DNA of 64,000 bases from Excoecaria cochinchinensis (lineage: Eukaryota; Streptophyta; Magnoliopsida; Malpighiales; Euphorbiaceae). The position numbers and the translations under genes were made by a program. This document shows positions 12,663-24,690 of this stretch, piece by piece (within the stretch, counting starts at the first letter, position 1; every line of letters starts with the position of its first letter). The stretch spans positions 7,268,001-7,332,000 of the forward strand of contig CANTUQ010000159.1 in NCBI GenBank assembly GCA_947683425.1, given 5' to 3'. Under the pieces are notes generated by a model, which did no database searches, was not told the DNA's origin, and worked only from the letters and a program-made list of their open reading frames with translations.

Positions 12663-13076
12663 AAACTTGTAACACCCCTTACCCATACGTAGGCGATCCC
12701 ATCCGATAAGGAGTGAAATGCCGTACGAGTCAAGGTGCCACCACACAGATACAATGCAAATCATACGAATTCCATAAATATGTATACATAAATACAAGGT
12801 AATTAAAAACTTTGCGAAGCAACATAGGAAACGGCTGATCATGTATTAATATAACAATATCCATTACATTACTGTTCTGATCAACTTACTGAAGATACAA
12901 AAGATTACATAATCCAAAAATACATATACATATGCGGAAGCTATACAAAAACTGGTACATGAGAGTTCTATTACAAAAGGATCATCAGAGATATAAAAGC
13001 TAAGCCCTACACTAAAACTTCCTATGTTGGCTTGACTTGCAGTGACTATCCCAAAGCAAAACATCTTCCGCACCTG

Positions 13077-13114
13077 CACGGGTAAAAACACCGTGCTAAG
13101 CGATAAACGCTTAG
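13077..13114 (-). ncRNA. Conserved two-hairpin block, E2 5' LTR
   Basis: CACGG/CCGTG arms are followed by CTAAGCG-ATAAA-CGCTTAG, a perfect 7-bp stem. Family-wide conservation suggests an RNA element. The function is unknown. Confidence 0.5.
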
Positions 13115-13764
13115 TGGGGAAACACACAACCTGCATGGACAGCTATTCACAATAGCTGTCGAGGCATAACACATTCACAATGGTAAATGCAGATAATCAT
13201 AGCAAGTAAATATACATTCTTGCATATAAAAACCATACTTTCGATAACATATGCTCACATCCATATTCACATTCATAATTACATTAACTGATAATTCATC
13301 TCATTATCATACTCATTCGAATATCACATTCTTATAATCACATTGGAGCAAAATAAAAGCAAACAGAACACCTGCTGACTCACAATAGTGGATAACGAGT
13401 ATACGAACAGTACCTTATGGGTACGAATCGAACACCATTTCATTTTATCAATTAAAAAACATTTTATTGAGGGGACCTTAAACAAGATCCAAATACTGAT
13501 GGGCTTCGCAAGGAACCAAACGGGAACCTAATCGGGGTCTAAACAAAACTGAGGCTACAGCTAAAGGACCCTATTAGGCATGCCTAACTATCACTTACTT
13601 GACTCTAGCAGGTCATGCATAAACCAAATCATATTTCGGAGCACAACATATAATTCATCATGAACACATTCATAGAGCATACAGTAAGGATAAACCATGA
13701 AAAAGGCGTATGAAATTTATTTTTTAAAAATTGGGCATGCGGGAAAAATAGGACAGGTCTGGGC

Positions 13765-14180
13765 CTCTGTCGCGCTCGCGACAGAAGAGCCACGGACACG
13801 AGTTATGCTGAGGGAAATGACTCGTGTCAATGGCTTATCCCAGTCGTGCTCCTCAAGCATGACATGCAGAGGAAACGACATGAGCATGAGTCATGTTGAG
13901 GGACACAACTCGTGTCCGTGTTGTTTCTCTTCGGTCGTGCTCCACAGCACGCCACGGAGGAAGACTCACAGTAGCATGATTCGTGCTACATGAGCACGAG
14001 TTGTGCTGCATCAGCACGAGTCGTGCTGATCCTCTCAGCTTGTCGATGTCCAGCTGAGATGCACGACTCGTACGCCAAAGGAGCACGAGTCATGCTTCTC
14101 CAACCGAGTCGGACACAGGCAAAGCTATAATTAGCTTTTACATGAGAACGTGAAGTTCCTCTCTGTCGCACTCACGACAA
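13765..14180. repeat. Palindrome array in E2 5' LTR
   Basis: Begins with CTGTCGCGCTCGCGACAG at about 13768. It continues with many GCACGAGTCGTGC-type palindromes and half sites, several decayed by C-to-T changes (for example GAGTCATG). Confidence 0.7.
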
Positions 14181-15242
14181 GGACGAGACTCCCAATTCCC
14201 AGGAAAACACATAAGCCCAGAACTTTTCCCCAAATCAAATCCATTTTGACCCAAAACACTTTTAATCCAATCTTACCTCAATTATGGCCTCCAAAACACC
14301 ATAACAAACATAAAACAACATATTTCAACAATTAATTCCCATTAATTCATCAATTTAAAGTCACAATCTCAAAGATCACAAAATTCGGAAATTTTGCAGC
14401 AAAACTCATTCAATCCTCACAATCACTTCAATAAATCCACACTTATGCATAATCATTTATCACAACCAAAAACCCATAACATGCATGCCAATATAGGTCC
14501 ATTTACACAACCAAAATTCCAGAAATTCATGCACATACACATTTGAACATATGATCATCAAAACAGCAGAAATTCCCAAACCTTATCTCCTTAGCTCAAA
14601 ATCTAATGAGTTCCACTAGTACCAGCCTTCTCCTTGCCTTTCGGTTCATGGGGAGGATCAACTAACAACAACCCAACAAACACACACACAAACCATACCC
14701 TAGATCAAAACTCCAAACCCAGAAAATGAAAAAGAAGATGAACAAGGAAGAACAAGATGAAGAATGCAGAAAAATTACCAAAAGAGACACAGGGAGATGA
14801 CCAATTCCCACTAGCAGCCCTTGAATCCAAGCTAGGGTTCTTAAGGGAAGAGAAAAGGAAGAAGAGAGTGAAGGGAAGGGAAAACGTGAAAATGAGGATA
14901 GCCATCTGCCCTTTCCCCTTTCTCTTTGTTTTTCTTTTTCTTTTCCTAACCCTAGACATGTGTCACTTCCCTATTAGTGGGATTTGATCACTCACACACA
15001 AAACTCATGCATCACACACACGTAAAGACATCCCAACTTAATCACACCCTACTATGGTATGCTCATGCACACACAAACATAACCCAACTTACTCACATCC
15101 TACTACCATACATGCTCCCTCATACTAACAAAACCCACAAACATGATTTTTTACCCATAATGCCCTTATCAAATGCCAAAAAACACACAATGCATGCACA
15201 CACAGATGGCTCATTATACTAGGGGACAAACGGGGAATGACA

Positions 15243-15247
15243 CCAGT
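15243..15247 (+). repeat. Target-site duplication CCAGT (right) of E2
   Basis: Second copy of CCAGT. After it, C's protease continues with codons that in E2 read PLG...NVSRVYRN. Confidence 0.95.
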
Positions 15248-18200
15248 CCCTTAGGGCATAGTGTCAATGTGAGCAGAGTGTTTAGGAATTATCCCCTATT
15301 GGTCCAAGGAACTGAGTTTCCAGCAGATTTGACAGACTTGCCTTTTCGTGATTTTGATTTAAATTCTGGGTATGGATTGGTTGAGTCAGCACCGGGCAGT
15401 GGTTAATTGTCAATGGAAGACTATTATGTTCCGGGTTAGATATAAATCTCCGGTTGTGGTTAAAGGTATAGGCTCAGGTTCTTTTGGTAATGTGATTTCT
15501 GCCTTGCAAGCTAAGAGGTTTATAAGGAAGGGTTGTGAGGCAACTTTAGCAGTTGTGTTGGATTCTAAGCTCAATCAGGTTAAGATTGAGGATATCCCAG
15601 TAGTTAGGGAGTTTGAGGATGTATTCCCTAGTGAGTTGCCGGGGTTACCTCCGAAGAGAGAAGTGGAGTTGTCCATAGAGGTAGTTCACGGTACTGTTCC
15701 CATCTCTAAAGCACCTTATCAGATGGCTCCTATAAAATTGAGAGAACTTAAAACTCAATTACAAGAGCTATTGGATAAACGCTTTATAAGACCCAGCGTA
15801 TCTCCGTGGGGAGCTCCAGTGTTGTTTGTTAAGAAGAAGGATGGTATGTTAAGGATGTGCATCGACTATCGGCAGATTAATAAGGTTACCGTGAAGAATA
15901 ATTATCCTTTGCGTAGGATTGAGGATTTGTTCGACCAACTCAGAGGTGCAGGAGTCTTTTCTAAGATTGATCTTCGGTCTGGGTTTTATCAACTTTGGCT
16001 TAGAGATGCAGATGTGGTTAAGACTGCATTTCGGATGTGATATGGCCACTATGAGTTTCTTGTGATGCCGTTTGGTTTGACCAATGCACCTGCGGCTTTT
16101 ATGGATTTGATGAACAGAGTGTTCAGGCCATATCTCGATCGATTTGTTGTGGTATCTATTGATGACATCTTGGTGTACTCGAAGAATGAGAGTGAGCATG
16201 AAGAGCATCTTCGGATAGTGCTTCAGGTTTTGAGGGATAACCATATGTGTACAAAACTCATCAAGTGTGATTTTTGGCTTAGAGAGGTGTCATTTTTAGG
16301 TCATATTGTATCTGCTAAAGGTATTCAAGTAGATCCGGCCAAGATTGAGGTGATTGCGAATTGGAAGGCACCAAGGAATGTATCGGAAGTGAGAAGTTTT
16401 CTAGGTTGGGCTGGGTATTACCGTCGATTTGTTAAGGGGTTTTCAATCATTGCTGCTCCTATGACTCGACTTTTGAGGAAAGGGGTAAGATTTGAGTGGT
16501 CGGACAAGTGTTAGGCATGTTTTGCACAGTTAAAGAGGTTATTGGTCGAAGCTTCTGTACTTACTCAATCCATTTCAGGTAAACAGTATTTGATGCACAG
16601 TGATGCTTCAGGAGTGGGGCTTGGATGTGTTCTAATGCAAGAGGATAAGGTTGTGGCTTATGCATCTTGTCAGTTGGATCCTCATGCGAAGAACTATCCA
16701 ATGCATGATTTAGAGTTAGCAGTTGTGATTTTTGCTTTGATGATTTGGCGGTATTATCTGTATGGGGAGACGTGTAGGATTTTCATGGATCATAAGAGTT
16801 TGAAGTATCTCCTCACGCCAAAAGAGTTGAATATGAGGCAGAGTATTTGGTTAGAATTGTTCAAAAATTATGACTATATTTTAGAGTATCATCCGGGCAA
16901 GCCCAATATTGTAGCGGATGCTTTGAGTAGGAAGTCAGTTTTGCAAGAGGTTCAGAATGGTAAGCAATATGAGCTTTTAGTTTTGGATGGGGTGCTTATG
17001 CATAGGAATCATTTGTGTCTCCCTGAGGATGTTAGGCTAAAGAAGAAGCTTTTGAGTGAGGCACACACTACAGTCTTTACTATGCATCCTGGTAGTGAGA
17101 AGATGTATCGAGATTTAAAGCAGTTCTACTGGTGGTCTGGGATGAAGAGAGACATTGTGGAGTATGTGGCCAAGTGTTTGACCTGTTAGCAGGTAAAGCC
17201 TGACCATCAAGTTCCTTTGGGATTGCTCAATCCTTTACCCGTTCCTCAGTGGAAATGGGATGACATCGACATGGATTTTGTGTCAGGTTTACCTTTAACT
17301 CAGAGGAAACATGATTGAACTTGGATGATCGTGGACCGACTCACCAAGTCAGTGCATTTTCTACCAGTCCGAGTTGACTATTTGCTAGATAAGTTGGCAA
17401 GTATCTATGTGGATGAAGTAGTTAGGTTGCATGGTATTCCATTGTCGATAGTGTGAAATCAAGATCCAAGGTTCACATCGAAGTTTTGGAAAGAGTTGTA
17501 ACCGACTTTGGGTACTCGGTTGAACTTTAGTATAGCATTTCATCCTAAGACAGATGGTCAGTCGGAACGTGTTATTCAAATTTTAGAAAAAATGCTTCGA
17601 GGTTGTGCTTTAGAATTTTCAGGTAGTTGGGACAAGTATGTGCCACTCATCGAGTTTGCCTACATTAATATTTATCAGTCGAACATTAGAATGTCACCGT
17701 TTGAAGCTCTTTATGGTTGGCAGTGTAGGACTCCGGTATGTTATATAAAATTGACCGAGTGTTCCTTTGTTGGGACAGAAATGGTTAGAGATACTGAAGA
17801 GAAGATTCGAGTGGTTCAGCAGAATTTGAAGGTGGCTAAGGATAGACAAAGGTCTTATGCTAATTTGAAGAGAAAGGACATTCAGTTTGAAATTGGAGAC
17901 AAGGTGTTCCTTAAGGTATCGCCATGGAGAAAAGTGTTGCATTTTGGTAAGAAGGGCAAGCGTAGTCCTCGCTTTATTGGACCTTTCGAGGTTTTGGAAA
18001 AGATTGGACCCGTTGCTTAAATATTAGCTTTGCCATTGGATTTGGCAAGGTTACATGATGTTTTCCATGTGTTGATGCTCCGCCGGTATAGATCTGATCC
18101 ATCGCATGTGTTATCGGTTCGGGACATAAGGGTTCATCCAGACTATTCGTATGATGAGGAACCGAAAGCCATTTTTGCAAGAGAAGTGAGACAGTTGAGA

Positions 18201-18316
18201 AGCAAGCAAGTTCCCTTGGTTAAAGTGTTATGGCAGCATCATGGAGTTGAGGAAGCTACTTGGGAACCGGAGGTAGTGATGAAGTCTCAGTACCCTCAGT
18301 TGTTCAGTTCAGGTGA

Positions 18317-18336
18317 GAATTTCGAGGACGAAATTC
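18317..18336 (+). ncRNA. Pol-end hairpin of C
   Basis: GAATTTCG-AGGA-CGAAATTC is a perfect 8-bp stem with a 4-nt loop encoding NFEDE of the pol C-terminus, 18 bases before the LTR. Equivalent hairpins precede the polypurine tracts of E2, E3, E4 and E5. Confidence 0.55.
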
Positions 18337-18338
18337 TT

Positions 18339-18354
18339 GTTAGTAGGGGAGAGT
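18339..18354 (+). promoter_or_regulatory. Polypurine tract of C
   Basis: GTTAGTAGGGGAGAGT directly precedes the LTR start TGAAGCACCCC and is identical to the E2 tract. Confidence 0.85.
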
Positions 18355-18398
18355 TGAAGCACCCCATTTTCCCCCCTAGTAGTTTGAGCCATTTTGCA

Positions 18399-18417
18399 TG
18401 TGTGTGTGTGTGTGTGT
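18399..18417 (+). repeat. (TG)n microsatellite
   Basis: Nine to ten TG units in the U3 of C. Further TG-rich stretches follow near 18500. Confidence 0.9.
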
Positions 18418-18665
18418 ACTTTTGGCATGTGTATATTTTATTTTGGGTTATATGCATGTTTTGGGCTTGGTTATAGTGTGCTTGCTTGTATTGTTGTAGT
18501 GTGTGTGTGTGTTTGGGTTTTGTTAGGATGTGCATGTTTGTAGGGAGTTAGTGTGTGTATTAGTGAGTTTAGGCTTTGGTGTGGTGTTGAGTTTGGTTGT
18601 AGGGTGTGAGTGATCAAGTTCCACCGATAGTTAGGCGACATGTGGCAAGGATTTTTAGAGAGGGG

Positions 18666-18673
18666 TATAAATA
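18666..18673 (+). promoter_or_regulatory. TATA box of element C LTR
   Basis: TATAAATA sits in a GGGGTATAAATAGAG context followed by a pyrimidine-rich leader. This is the clearest promoter among the chromovirus LTRs here. Confidence 0.65.
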
Positions 18674-18783
18674 GAGTGAAGAGAGAAAGAGAGGGCAGCA
18701 ACTTGCTGCTTTGCTCTCCCGTTCTCCCTCCCCTCGCGCCTCCTCTCTCTTTCTCTTCTTCTTCCACCTTATTCATCTTGACT

Positions 18784-18788
18784 CATCC
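18784..18788 (+). repeat. Target-site duplication CATCC (left) of E3
   Basis: CATCC precedes TGTCACACCCC at 18789 and is repeated at 25767-25771 after E3. Confidence 0.93.
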
Positions 18789-19124
18789 TGTCACACCCCA
18801 TTACCCCCGTTGGAAAGATACCGGGGTGCCACGCACAAACTCATATACAAACTTGAATACATATACATATACTCAAATAAGTTAAGAAAACAAATACACT
18901 TAATCAAAAGATAACAAATCCATATATATAACCATATAGTTTTACAAAAGGGATTTGTAAAAGATAAACATTTACATATACATATACAAAATAATCCTTT
19001 ACAAAATTACATTTCTAAAATCAACTCCATATACAAAAATACAGTGGAAAACAAAATAACTCCAACTATAGACTTCTAGTGGCCAACCTGCAGATGTCTG
19101 ACTCCAAAATGAACCTGCCACCTA

Positions 19125-19161
19125 CACGGGAAAAGAGCCCGTGCTAAACGATAACGCTTAG
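19125..19161 (-). ncRNA. Conserved two-hairpin block, E3 3' LTR
   Basis: CACGGG/CCCGTG (6-bp arms) is followed by CTAAACGATAACGCTTAG. The second stem has one A-C mismatch. Confidence 0.5.
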
Positions 19162-20087
19162 TGGGTAGGAACAACACATGCATGTACATATAATTGCAAT
19201 AAACATGTCTATATGCTTAATAATAACAAAAGCATATAAACATATATTACTCATGCTTATATCAAGTATTCATCATACTCAAGTATATCGAAAAATAACC
19301 ACTCATATTCAAGTATTCAATATTCATGTGCATCTTCACAATACAATAATTAATCGTTCGTGTCTAAATACAAACATTACACTTCATCTTGTCATAATGC
19401 ATATACATATACATGTAACGTATATTCATATCATATAACCAATGGCTTCATATATAAATCTCATGTAACAACCATAAGAAATAGCCTGATTACTCGCTAA
19501 CTAGTGGATACGGGTACTAACGATACTGATAAGACACAGTATCCCAAGCATATAGAGACATGGGTCTCAAAACATTTTTATAATCTTGTATACCCGAAGG
19601 TATACCGGAGACCGAGGCCTCAAACATCTTATGTGACCCAAATGGGGCCCGCAAGTAAAAAATAACATATGGCAGCTGCACTCACACCCTGACCCTTGAT
19701 AAGCGCTTATCTATCCACTAACTATGACTATCAGGCTCACTTAACAACACGATCATGTTCTAAAATAATATTCATATAATAGAGAATAAATCAAGTATAA
19801 TCATGTTATTTTAGGTATACATGTATGTTGGTCAAATTCGAGAGCATATACATCATATACAGGGTGCAATAAGAACACGTACTCATAAATAAATAACCAA
19901 TGTGCATATAAATTATAGGCATTTAAATCACATATAATAATAATATTAATCATGTACATATATCTCATAATTAAACAATTATCAAATTATAATACAGATT
20001 TAAACCCAATCATGTGTCATGTAGTGACAAACCCCATGTAAAAGAAGCTTAAAACTCCTTTTCAAAATAGGGCAGGAGAGGCCTCAT

Positions 20088-20510
20088 TGTCGCACTCGCG
20101 ACAGTGAGGGGAAGAGAGGCTAGTCACGAGTCGCATAGGCAGTCACGACTTGTGATGCTAGCGTCTCACAAGCATCTCGCAGGGGAGGGTCGGTCACGAG
20201 TCGTGATCCTCCCTCACGACTCGTGACGCCAGCTCTTCTCAAGAAAGGGGCGGTCACGAGTCGTGACCCTCCCTCACGACTCATGACTGCCTCCTAGGAA
20301 AGAAGGAATGAGGCATAAGGAATCTTCACGTGTCGTGAGGCATCTTCACGACTCGTGAAGAGGCTTCACAACTCGTGATGATGCCTGGCGCCACTACCGA
20401 GTCGTGATGCCTCCTCACGACTCGAACGATACATCTCAGAACGCTGGGGATGAACTACACGATTCTATCACGATCGCGATAAGCGTTGCGCTCGCGACAG
20501 CATCGTGTTC
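20088..20510. repeat. Palindrome array in E3 3' LTR
   Basis: Repeated TCACGAGTCGTGA and TCACGACTCGTGA units (6-bp arms around one base), flanked by GTCGCACTCGCGAC and GCGCTCGCGACAG. Same core as the E2 array with T/A instead of G/C outer bases. Confidence 0.75.
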
Positions 20511-21591
20511 TTCCAATTCCCAGCAAAAGCATGGAATTCAAAACTTCATAAAATCAAAACTCATTTTTCCCCAAAATCGTATGACATGCTAAATCACATA
20601 AAAACGTACCTCCAGAGCTTCCTTAACAAATTTACAACCATAATAACACAAATCAACCAATATCATTACACATCAAAATAACATTTACAAAGATTCTCAA
20701 ACCCAGTATTTCCTCTCATGTTCATGTTCAAGACTCTTCAACAATTAACATGCAAAGTCTTATAATTCTTATATCTCAAATCATATACACATATTAATGA
20801 ACACATACATTTACATGTAACAAAGCACACAATTAACAACCGATCACATATCACCCAAGATCCAAAGAGAAATGGACAACCACTCTCAATTATACACAAC
20901 CAAATGTAAACTCCCAAACCTGGTATGGAGCTTCTAAAATCCACTGTCTTCAAGCTACAACCTTTCCTTTTCCTTTATCCTTTCTCCTTTCTTCAGATTC
21001 TTGCACAAATCCAATCAAAATAAAACTCAATTAACGCATCCAATCCAAAACCATAACCCAATATCAGACCCTTGAAAAAAAATAAAAGAAGAAGATGAAA
21101 ACCCAAAGTACTTGCAGCTATTTACCTCTTGGAACCCTTCAAAACTCAAAACCCTAGCTCAAAGATTAAGGAGCACCCACATGTAAAACTTGAGAGAGCA
21201 GAAAATGGAGATGAGAAAGTGAGAGAGAGAATGTGAGAAGGGAGAGGGCAAAACCAAGTAGCTTCCACGGGAAGCTAAAATTTCTGCCTTCCCTCTCTCT
21301 ACTCCTTTCAAATCCCCATTAATGTCCTCACCAACCCTAGCCACTTGTCACTCTACTATTGTACCTCATATTCATCTTTTGACTTTCTTGTTCTTTTGAC
21401 CTCTAGTCCTTGTAAATTCACTTATAAATCCTTATAAATTACCAATTGATCACTAATAAAAATTCTTCCTCTAAATACTTTAAATAACTCTTCAATTAAG
21501 TCCTTAATTCACTTGTATAAATTACCCAAATACCCTTTTTAATAATCCAATTACACATGCAATTCTACTAGGACATTTTTGGGATGTGACA

Positions 21592-21629
21592 ACTCTCTCC
21601 TCCTTAAGAAATTTCGTCCTTGAAATTTC
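21592..21629 (-). promoter_or_regulatory. E3 polypurine tract and pol-end hairpin
   Basis: The minus strand reads TTAAGGAGGAGAGAGT next to the 3' LTR. Upstream, GAAATTTC at 21608-21615 and 21622-21629 forms an 8-bp stem. Read as codons it gives NFKDEIS followed by a stop, a relic of the lost pol. Confidence 0.75.
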
Positions 21630-21685
21630 CCCGCTAACCACTTACATCCCAAAACCGAAACCAAACTCAGACATAACTTAACAAG

Positions 21686-22876
21686 TCAACACATACCGAA
21701 AGGACCTGCAGCTTCTGGAGTATCCTCTCTAATTATCGCATAGACTCTACCCGGAGCATACTCTCCTGTAGTACTAGGTCGCTGCACCATTTTCGATGGG
21801 GCCTGAGGAGCTCTATTTTTGTCCCGAGTACTTCTTGTTGCATTTGATTTACCTCCACCCACTTTACTCTCTTGTTGGCTCTTGTTCTCTTGTCGATTAG
21901 GACAACTAGCAAACCGATGCTCCATACTTCCGCACTTGAATCATGCACTTGTGATCTTGCGACATGTACCCCAATGGTACCTTTGGCAATGGTCACACTC
22001 CAGTGCTCTATTTCCTCTACTCGTAGGCGGTGCTACACTTCCCACCTTAGAAGGCACTTGAGCAGTCCCTCTAGTTCCTTGTCCTACCAGAGCACCTTTG
22101 GACTTCTTCTTACTAGCAAATCCACCATCCGCTGCTCTCCTCTTTTGTTCTATTCTTTGCTTTGCTATCTTGGATTGTTCCAACTTTATCGTTGCAGCCA
22201 CTAACTAATAGTATCCAACCGGATGCATCACTGCCATTGCTGACAATGGACCTCTAATGACTTCTCTTAATCCACCCAGAAAATGCTGGCACTTAAAGTC
22301 TTCTGTCATCAGCGGTTGGGGCACATACTTTGTCAATCGGCTAAACTCTTTCTCATAGTCGCTGGCCGATAAGTTCTTCTGTTTCAAATTTATAAATTTA
22401 TTCCACTTTGCCTGTCGGTAGGCCTTGGTCACATATTTCTGCTCAAACTCTTTCACGAAGGACTCCCATGTCAATTCAGCTGGTCTCTGGGGATTGAGAA
22501 GCACAAGGTTCCACCAATCATATGCTGATCCTTGCAAAAGCGATACAGCACAAGGAACTCATTGATGCGGAGGGCAAGCTATCTCTTGTAGAATTCTATC
22601 TGTTCTCTTCAACTATAATTTTGCCACATCCGATTCATCCAAAGAGGTTCCATGGAATTCTTTTGCTCCCCTTTTCCTTATAAGCTCAGAAGGAGCCTTA
22701 GGAGCAGTCAATCTATCTACCACTTCCAGTAAACCTTGTACCAATGCCGGATCAAAACCCTGACCTTCTACTGGTGCACGCTCACGTACAGGCCTATCCT
22801 GTCTGACCGGATTACTTCCAATTGGATTCACACTTTCCATCGTGTCGCCCATATACTCACTTGAATCCGACTCCAT
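21686..22876 (-). pseudogene. gag: E3 gag, one frame with four stops
   Basis: Starts at ATGGAGTC (22876), flush with an AG acceptor, and stays in one frame for about 396 codons. The acidic N-terminus is followed by the capsid core (SAYDWWNLVLLNPQRPAELT, about 22530), a Lys-rich linker, a CDHCQRYHWGTC pre-knuckle (about 22010) and a CCHC knuckle whose first Cys codon is replaced by a stop (then FKCGSMEHRFASC). Stops are at 22613-22615 (Trp in E4), 22559-22561 (Arg in E4), 22205-22207 (shared with E4) and 21941-21943. It ends near the point where protease would begin. With no indels and four substitutions it looks recently dead. Confidence 0.9.
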
Positions 22877-22878
22877 CT
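22877..22878 (-). promoter_or_regulatory. Putative splice acceptor at E3 gag start
   Basis: The minus strand reads TTTTGTATAGTGTCTAG|ATG, AG flush with the start codon. Candidate partner of the donor at 25298-25299. Splicing is inferred. Confidence 0.45.
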
Positions 22879-22986
22879 AGACACTATACAAAACAACATC
22901 TGCATTAGGCCACGACTCTAGATAGACTCTCATGTAAAGACTCTATACTCAAACAATCACATAGAACCAGAACCGACTAAACCGGT

Positions 22987-22998
22987 GCTATGATACCA
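22987..22998 (-). promoter_or_regulatory. E3 primer binding site
   Basis: The minus strand reads TGGTATCATAGC, one mismatch from the initiator-Met-tRNA complement TGGTATCAGAGC, three bases from the 5' LTR. Confidence 0.8.
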
Positions 22999-23338
22999 AG
23001 CTATCACACCCCGTTACCCCCGTTGGAAGGATACCGGGGTGCCACACACAAACTCATATACAAACTTGAATACATATACATATACTCAAATAAGTTAAGA
23101 AAATAAATACATTTAATCAAAAGATAACAAATCCGTATATATAACCATATAGTTTTACAAAAGGGATTTGTAAAAGATAAACATTTACATATATATATAC
23201 AAAATAATACTTTACAAAATTACATTTCTAAAATCAACTCCATATACAAAAATACAGAGAAAGACAAAATAACTCCAACTATAGACTTCTAGTGGCCGAC
23301 CTGCAGATGTCCGACTCTAAAATGAACCTGCCACCTAC

Positions 23339-23374
23339 AAGGGAAAAGAGCCCGTGCTAAATGATAATGCTTAG
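23339..23374 (-). ncRNA. Conserved two-hairpin block, E3 5' LTR
   Basis: CAAGGG...CCCGTG and CTAAATGATAATGCTTAG. Both stems are weakened by substitutions compared with E4 and E5. Confidence 0.45.
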
Positions 23375-24294
23375 TGGGGAGGAACGACACATGCATGTAC
23401 TTATAATTGCAATACACATATATATAAGCTTAATAATAATAAAAGCATATAAACATATATTACTCATGCTTATATCAAGTATTCATCATACTCGAGTATA
23501 TCGAAAAATAACCACTCATATTCAAGTAATCAATATTCATGTGCATCTTCACAATACAACAATTAGCCGTTCGTGTCCGAATACAAACATTACACTTCAT
23601 CTTGTCATAACGCATATACATATACGTGTAACATATATTCATATCATATAACTAATGGCTTCATATATAAATCTCATGTAACAACCTCAAGAAAGAGCCT
23701 GATTACTTGCTAACTAGTGGATACGGGTACTAATGATACTGATAGGACACAGTATCCCAAGCATATGGAGACATGGGTCTTAAAACATTTCTATAATCAT
23801 GTATAACCGAAGGTATACCGGAGACCGAGGCCTCAAACATCTTATGTGACCCAAACGGGGCCCACAAGTGACAAATAACATATGACAGCTGCACTCACAT
23901 CCTGACCCTTGATAAGCGCTTATCTATCCACTAACTATGACTATCAGGCTCACTTAACAACTCAATCATGTTCTAAAATAATATTCATATAATAGAGAAA
24001 AAATCAAGTATAATTATGTTATTTTAGGTATATATGTATGTTGGTCAAATTCGAGAGCATGTACACCATATACAGGGTGCAATAAGAACACGTACTCATA
24101 AATAAATAACCCATGTACATATAAATTATAGGCATTTAAATCACATATAATAATAATATTAATCATGTACATATATCTCATAATTAAACAATTATCAAAT
24201 TATAATACAGATTTAAACCCAATCATGTGTCATATAGTGAAAAACCCCATGTAAAAAAAGCTTAAAACTCTTTGTCAAAAGAGGACAGGAGAGG

Positions 24295-24690
24295 CCTCAC
24301 TGTCACGCTAGCGATAGTGAGGGGAATAGAGGCCAGTCTCGAGTCGCACAGGCAGTCGAGACTCATGACGCTAGCGTCTCGTAGGGGAGGGGCGGTCATG
24401 AGTCGTGATCCTCCCTCACGACCCGTGACGCCTGCGCTTCTCAAGAAAGGGGCGGTCACGAGTCGTGATCCTCCCTCACGACTCGTGACTGCCTCCCAGG
24501 AGAGAAGGCATGAGGCATAAGGCATCGTCATGACTCGTGAAGAGGCTTCACAACTCGTGATGATGCCTGGCGCCACTGCCAAGTCGTGATGCCTCCTCAC
24601 GACTCGGATGATATATCTCATCACTCTGGGGATGAACTACGCGATTCTGTCGTGATCGCGATAAGCATCGCGCTCGTGACAACATCATGT
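24295..24690. repeat. Palindrome array in E3 5' LTR
   Basis: Copies of TCACGAGTCGTGA, TCACGACTCGTGA and decayed variants, plus CGCGCTCGTGAC-type units at the end. Confidence 0.7.

Larger units (their letters stand above)
5330..15242 (-). mobile_element. Element E2: complete minus-strand chromovirus
   Basis: E2 is a full-length 9.9-kb Ty3/gypsy element in reverse orientation. In its own sense it has a 5' LTR (15242-12668), primer site, gag, protease, RT, RNase H, integrase with chromodomain, polypurine tract and 3' LTR (7973-5330). The duplicated target CCAGT on both sides lies inside the protease of C. All coding parts carry nonsense codons and at least three frame changes, so it cannot move on its own. 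The two LTRs differ by many substitutions and small indels, so it is not a recent insertion. The chromodomain, gene order and Met-tRNA primer site place it in the Tekay/Del part of the chromoviruses (inference from motifs). Confidence 0.93.
12668..15242 (-). repeat. E2 5' LTR
   Basis: About 2.58 kb, homologous throughout to 5330-7973. It starts on the minus strand as TGTCATTCCCC at 15242 and ends TGTTACA at 12668. It contains the two-hairpin block at 13077-13114, the palindrome array at 13765-14180 and a decayed donor at 14777-14778, about 465 nt from the LTR start. I saw no clear TATA box. Confidence 0.92.
15248..18476 (+). pseudogene. pol: Element C protease end, RT, RNase H, integrase, chromodomain, broken
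   Basis: After a frame change near 15368, one frame carries the whole polyprotein: RT (VLFVKKKDGMLRMCIDYRQ; the catalytic box reads SIDD, usually FIDD, at about 16155), RNase H (HSDASGVGLGCVLMQ, about 16600), integrase HHCC (HTTVFTMHPGSEK, about 17070-17190), DDE core, and chromodomain at about 18140-18305 (VKVLWQHHGVEEATWEPE). In-frame stops are at 16038, 16512, 17187, 17316, 17454, 17499 and 18018. Several are CAG/CAA to TAG/TAA. The frame runs through GENFEDEILVSRGE into the LTR, as in E2. It would have supplied the replication enzymes and now encodes nothing complete. Confidence 0.92.
18355..18788 (+). repeat. Element C 3' LTR, part 1 (U3 and start of R)
   Basis: Starts TGAAGCACCCC after the polypurine tract. 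It has a TATAAATA box at 18666-18673 about 310 bp in, then a CT-rich leader without ATG. Cut at 18788 by E3 and continues at 25772. Confidence 0.85.
18789..21591 (-). repeat. E3 3' LTR
   Basis: Bounded by TGTCACACCCC and GGGATGTGACA. Contains the two-hairpin block (19125-19161), palindrome array (about 20088-20510) and a minus-strand donor AAGAG|GTAAATAGC at 21124-21125. Confidence 0.92.
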
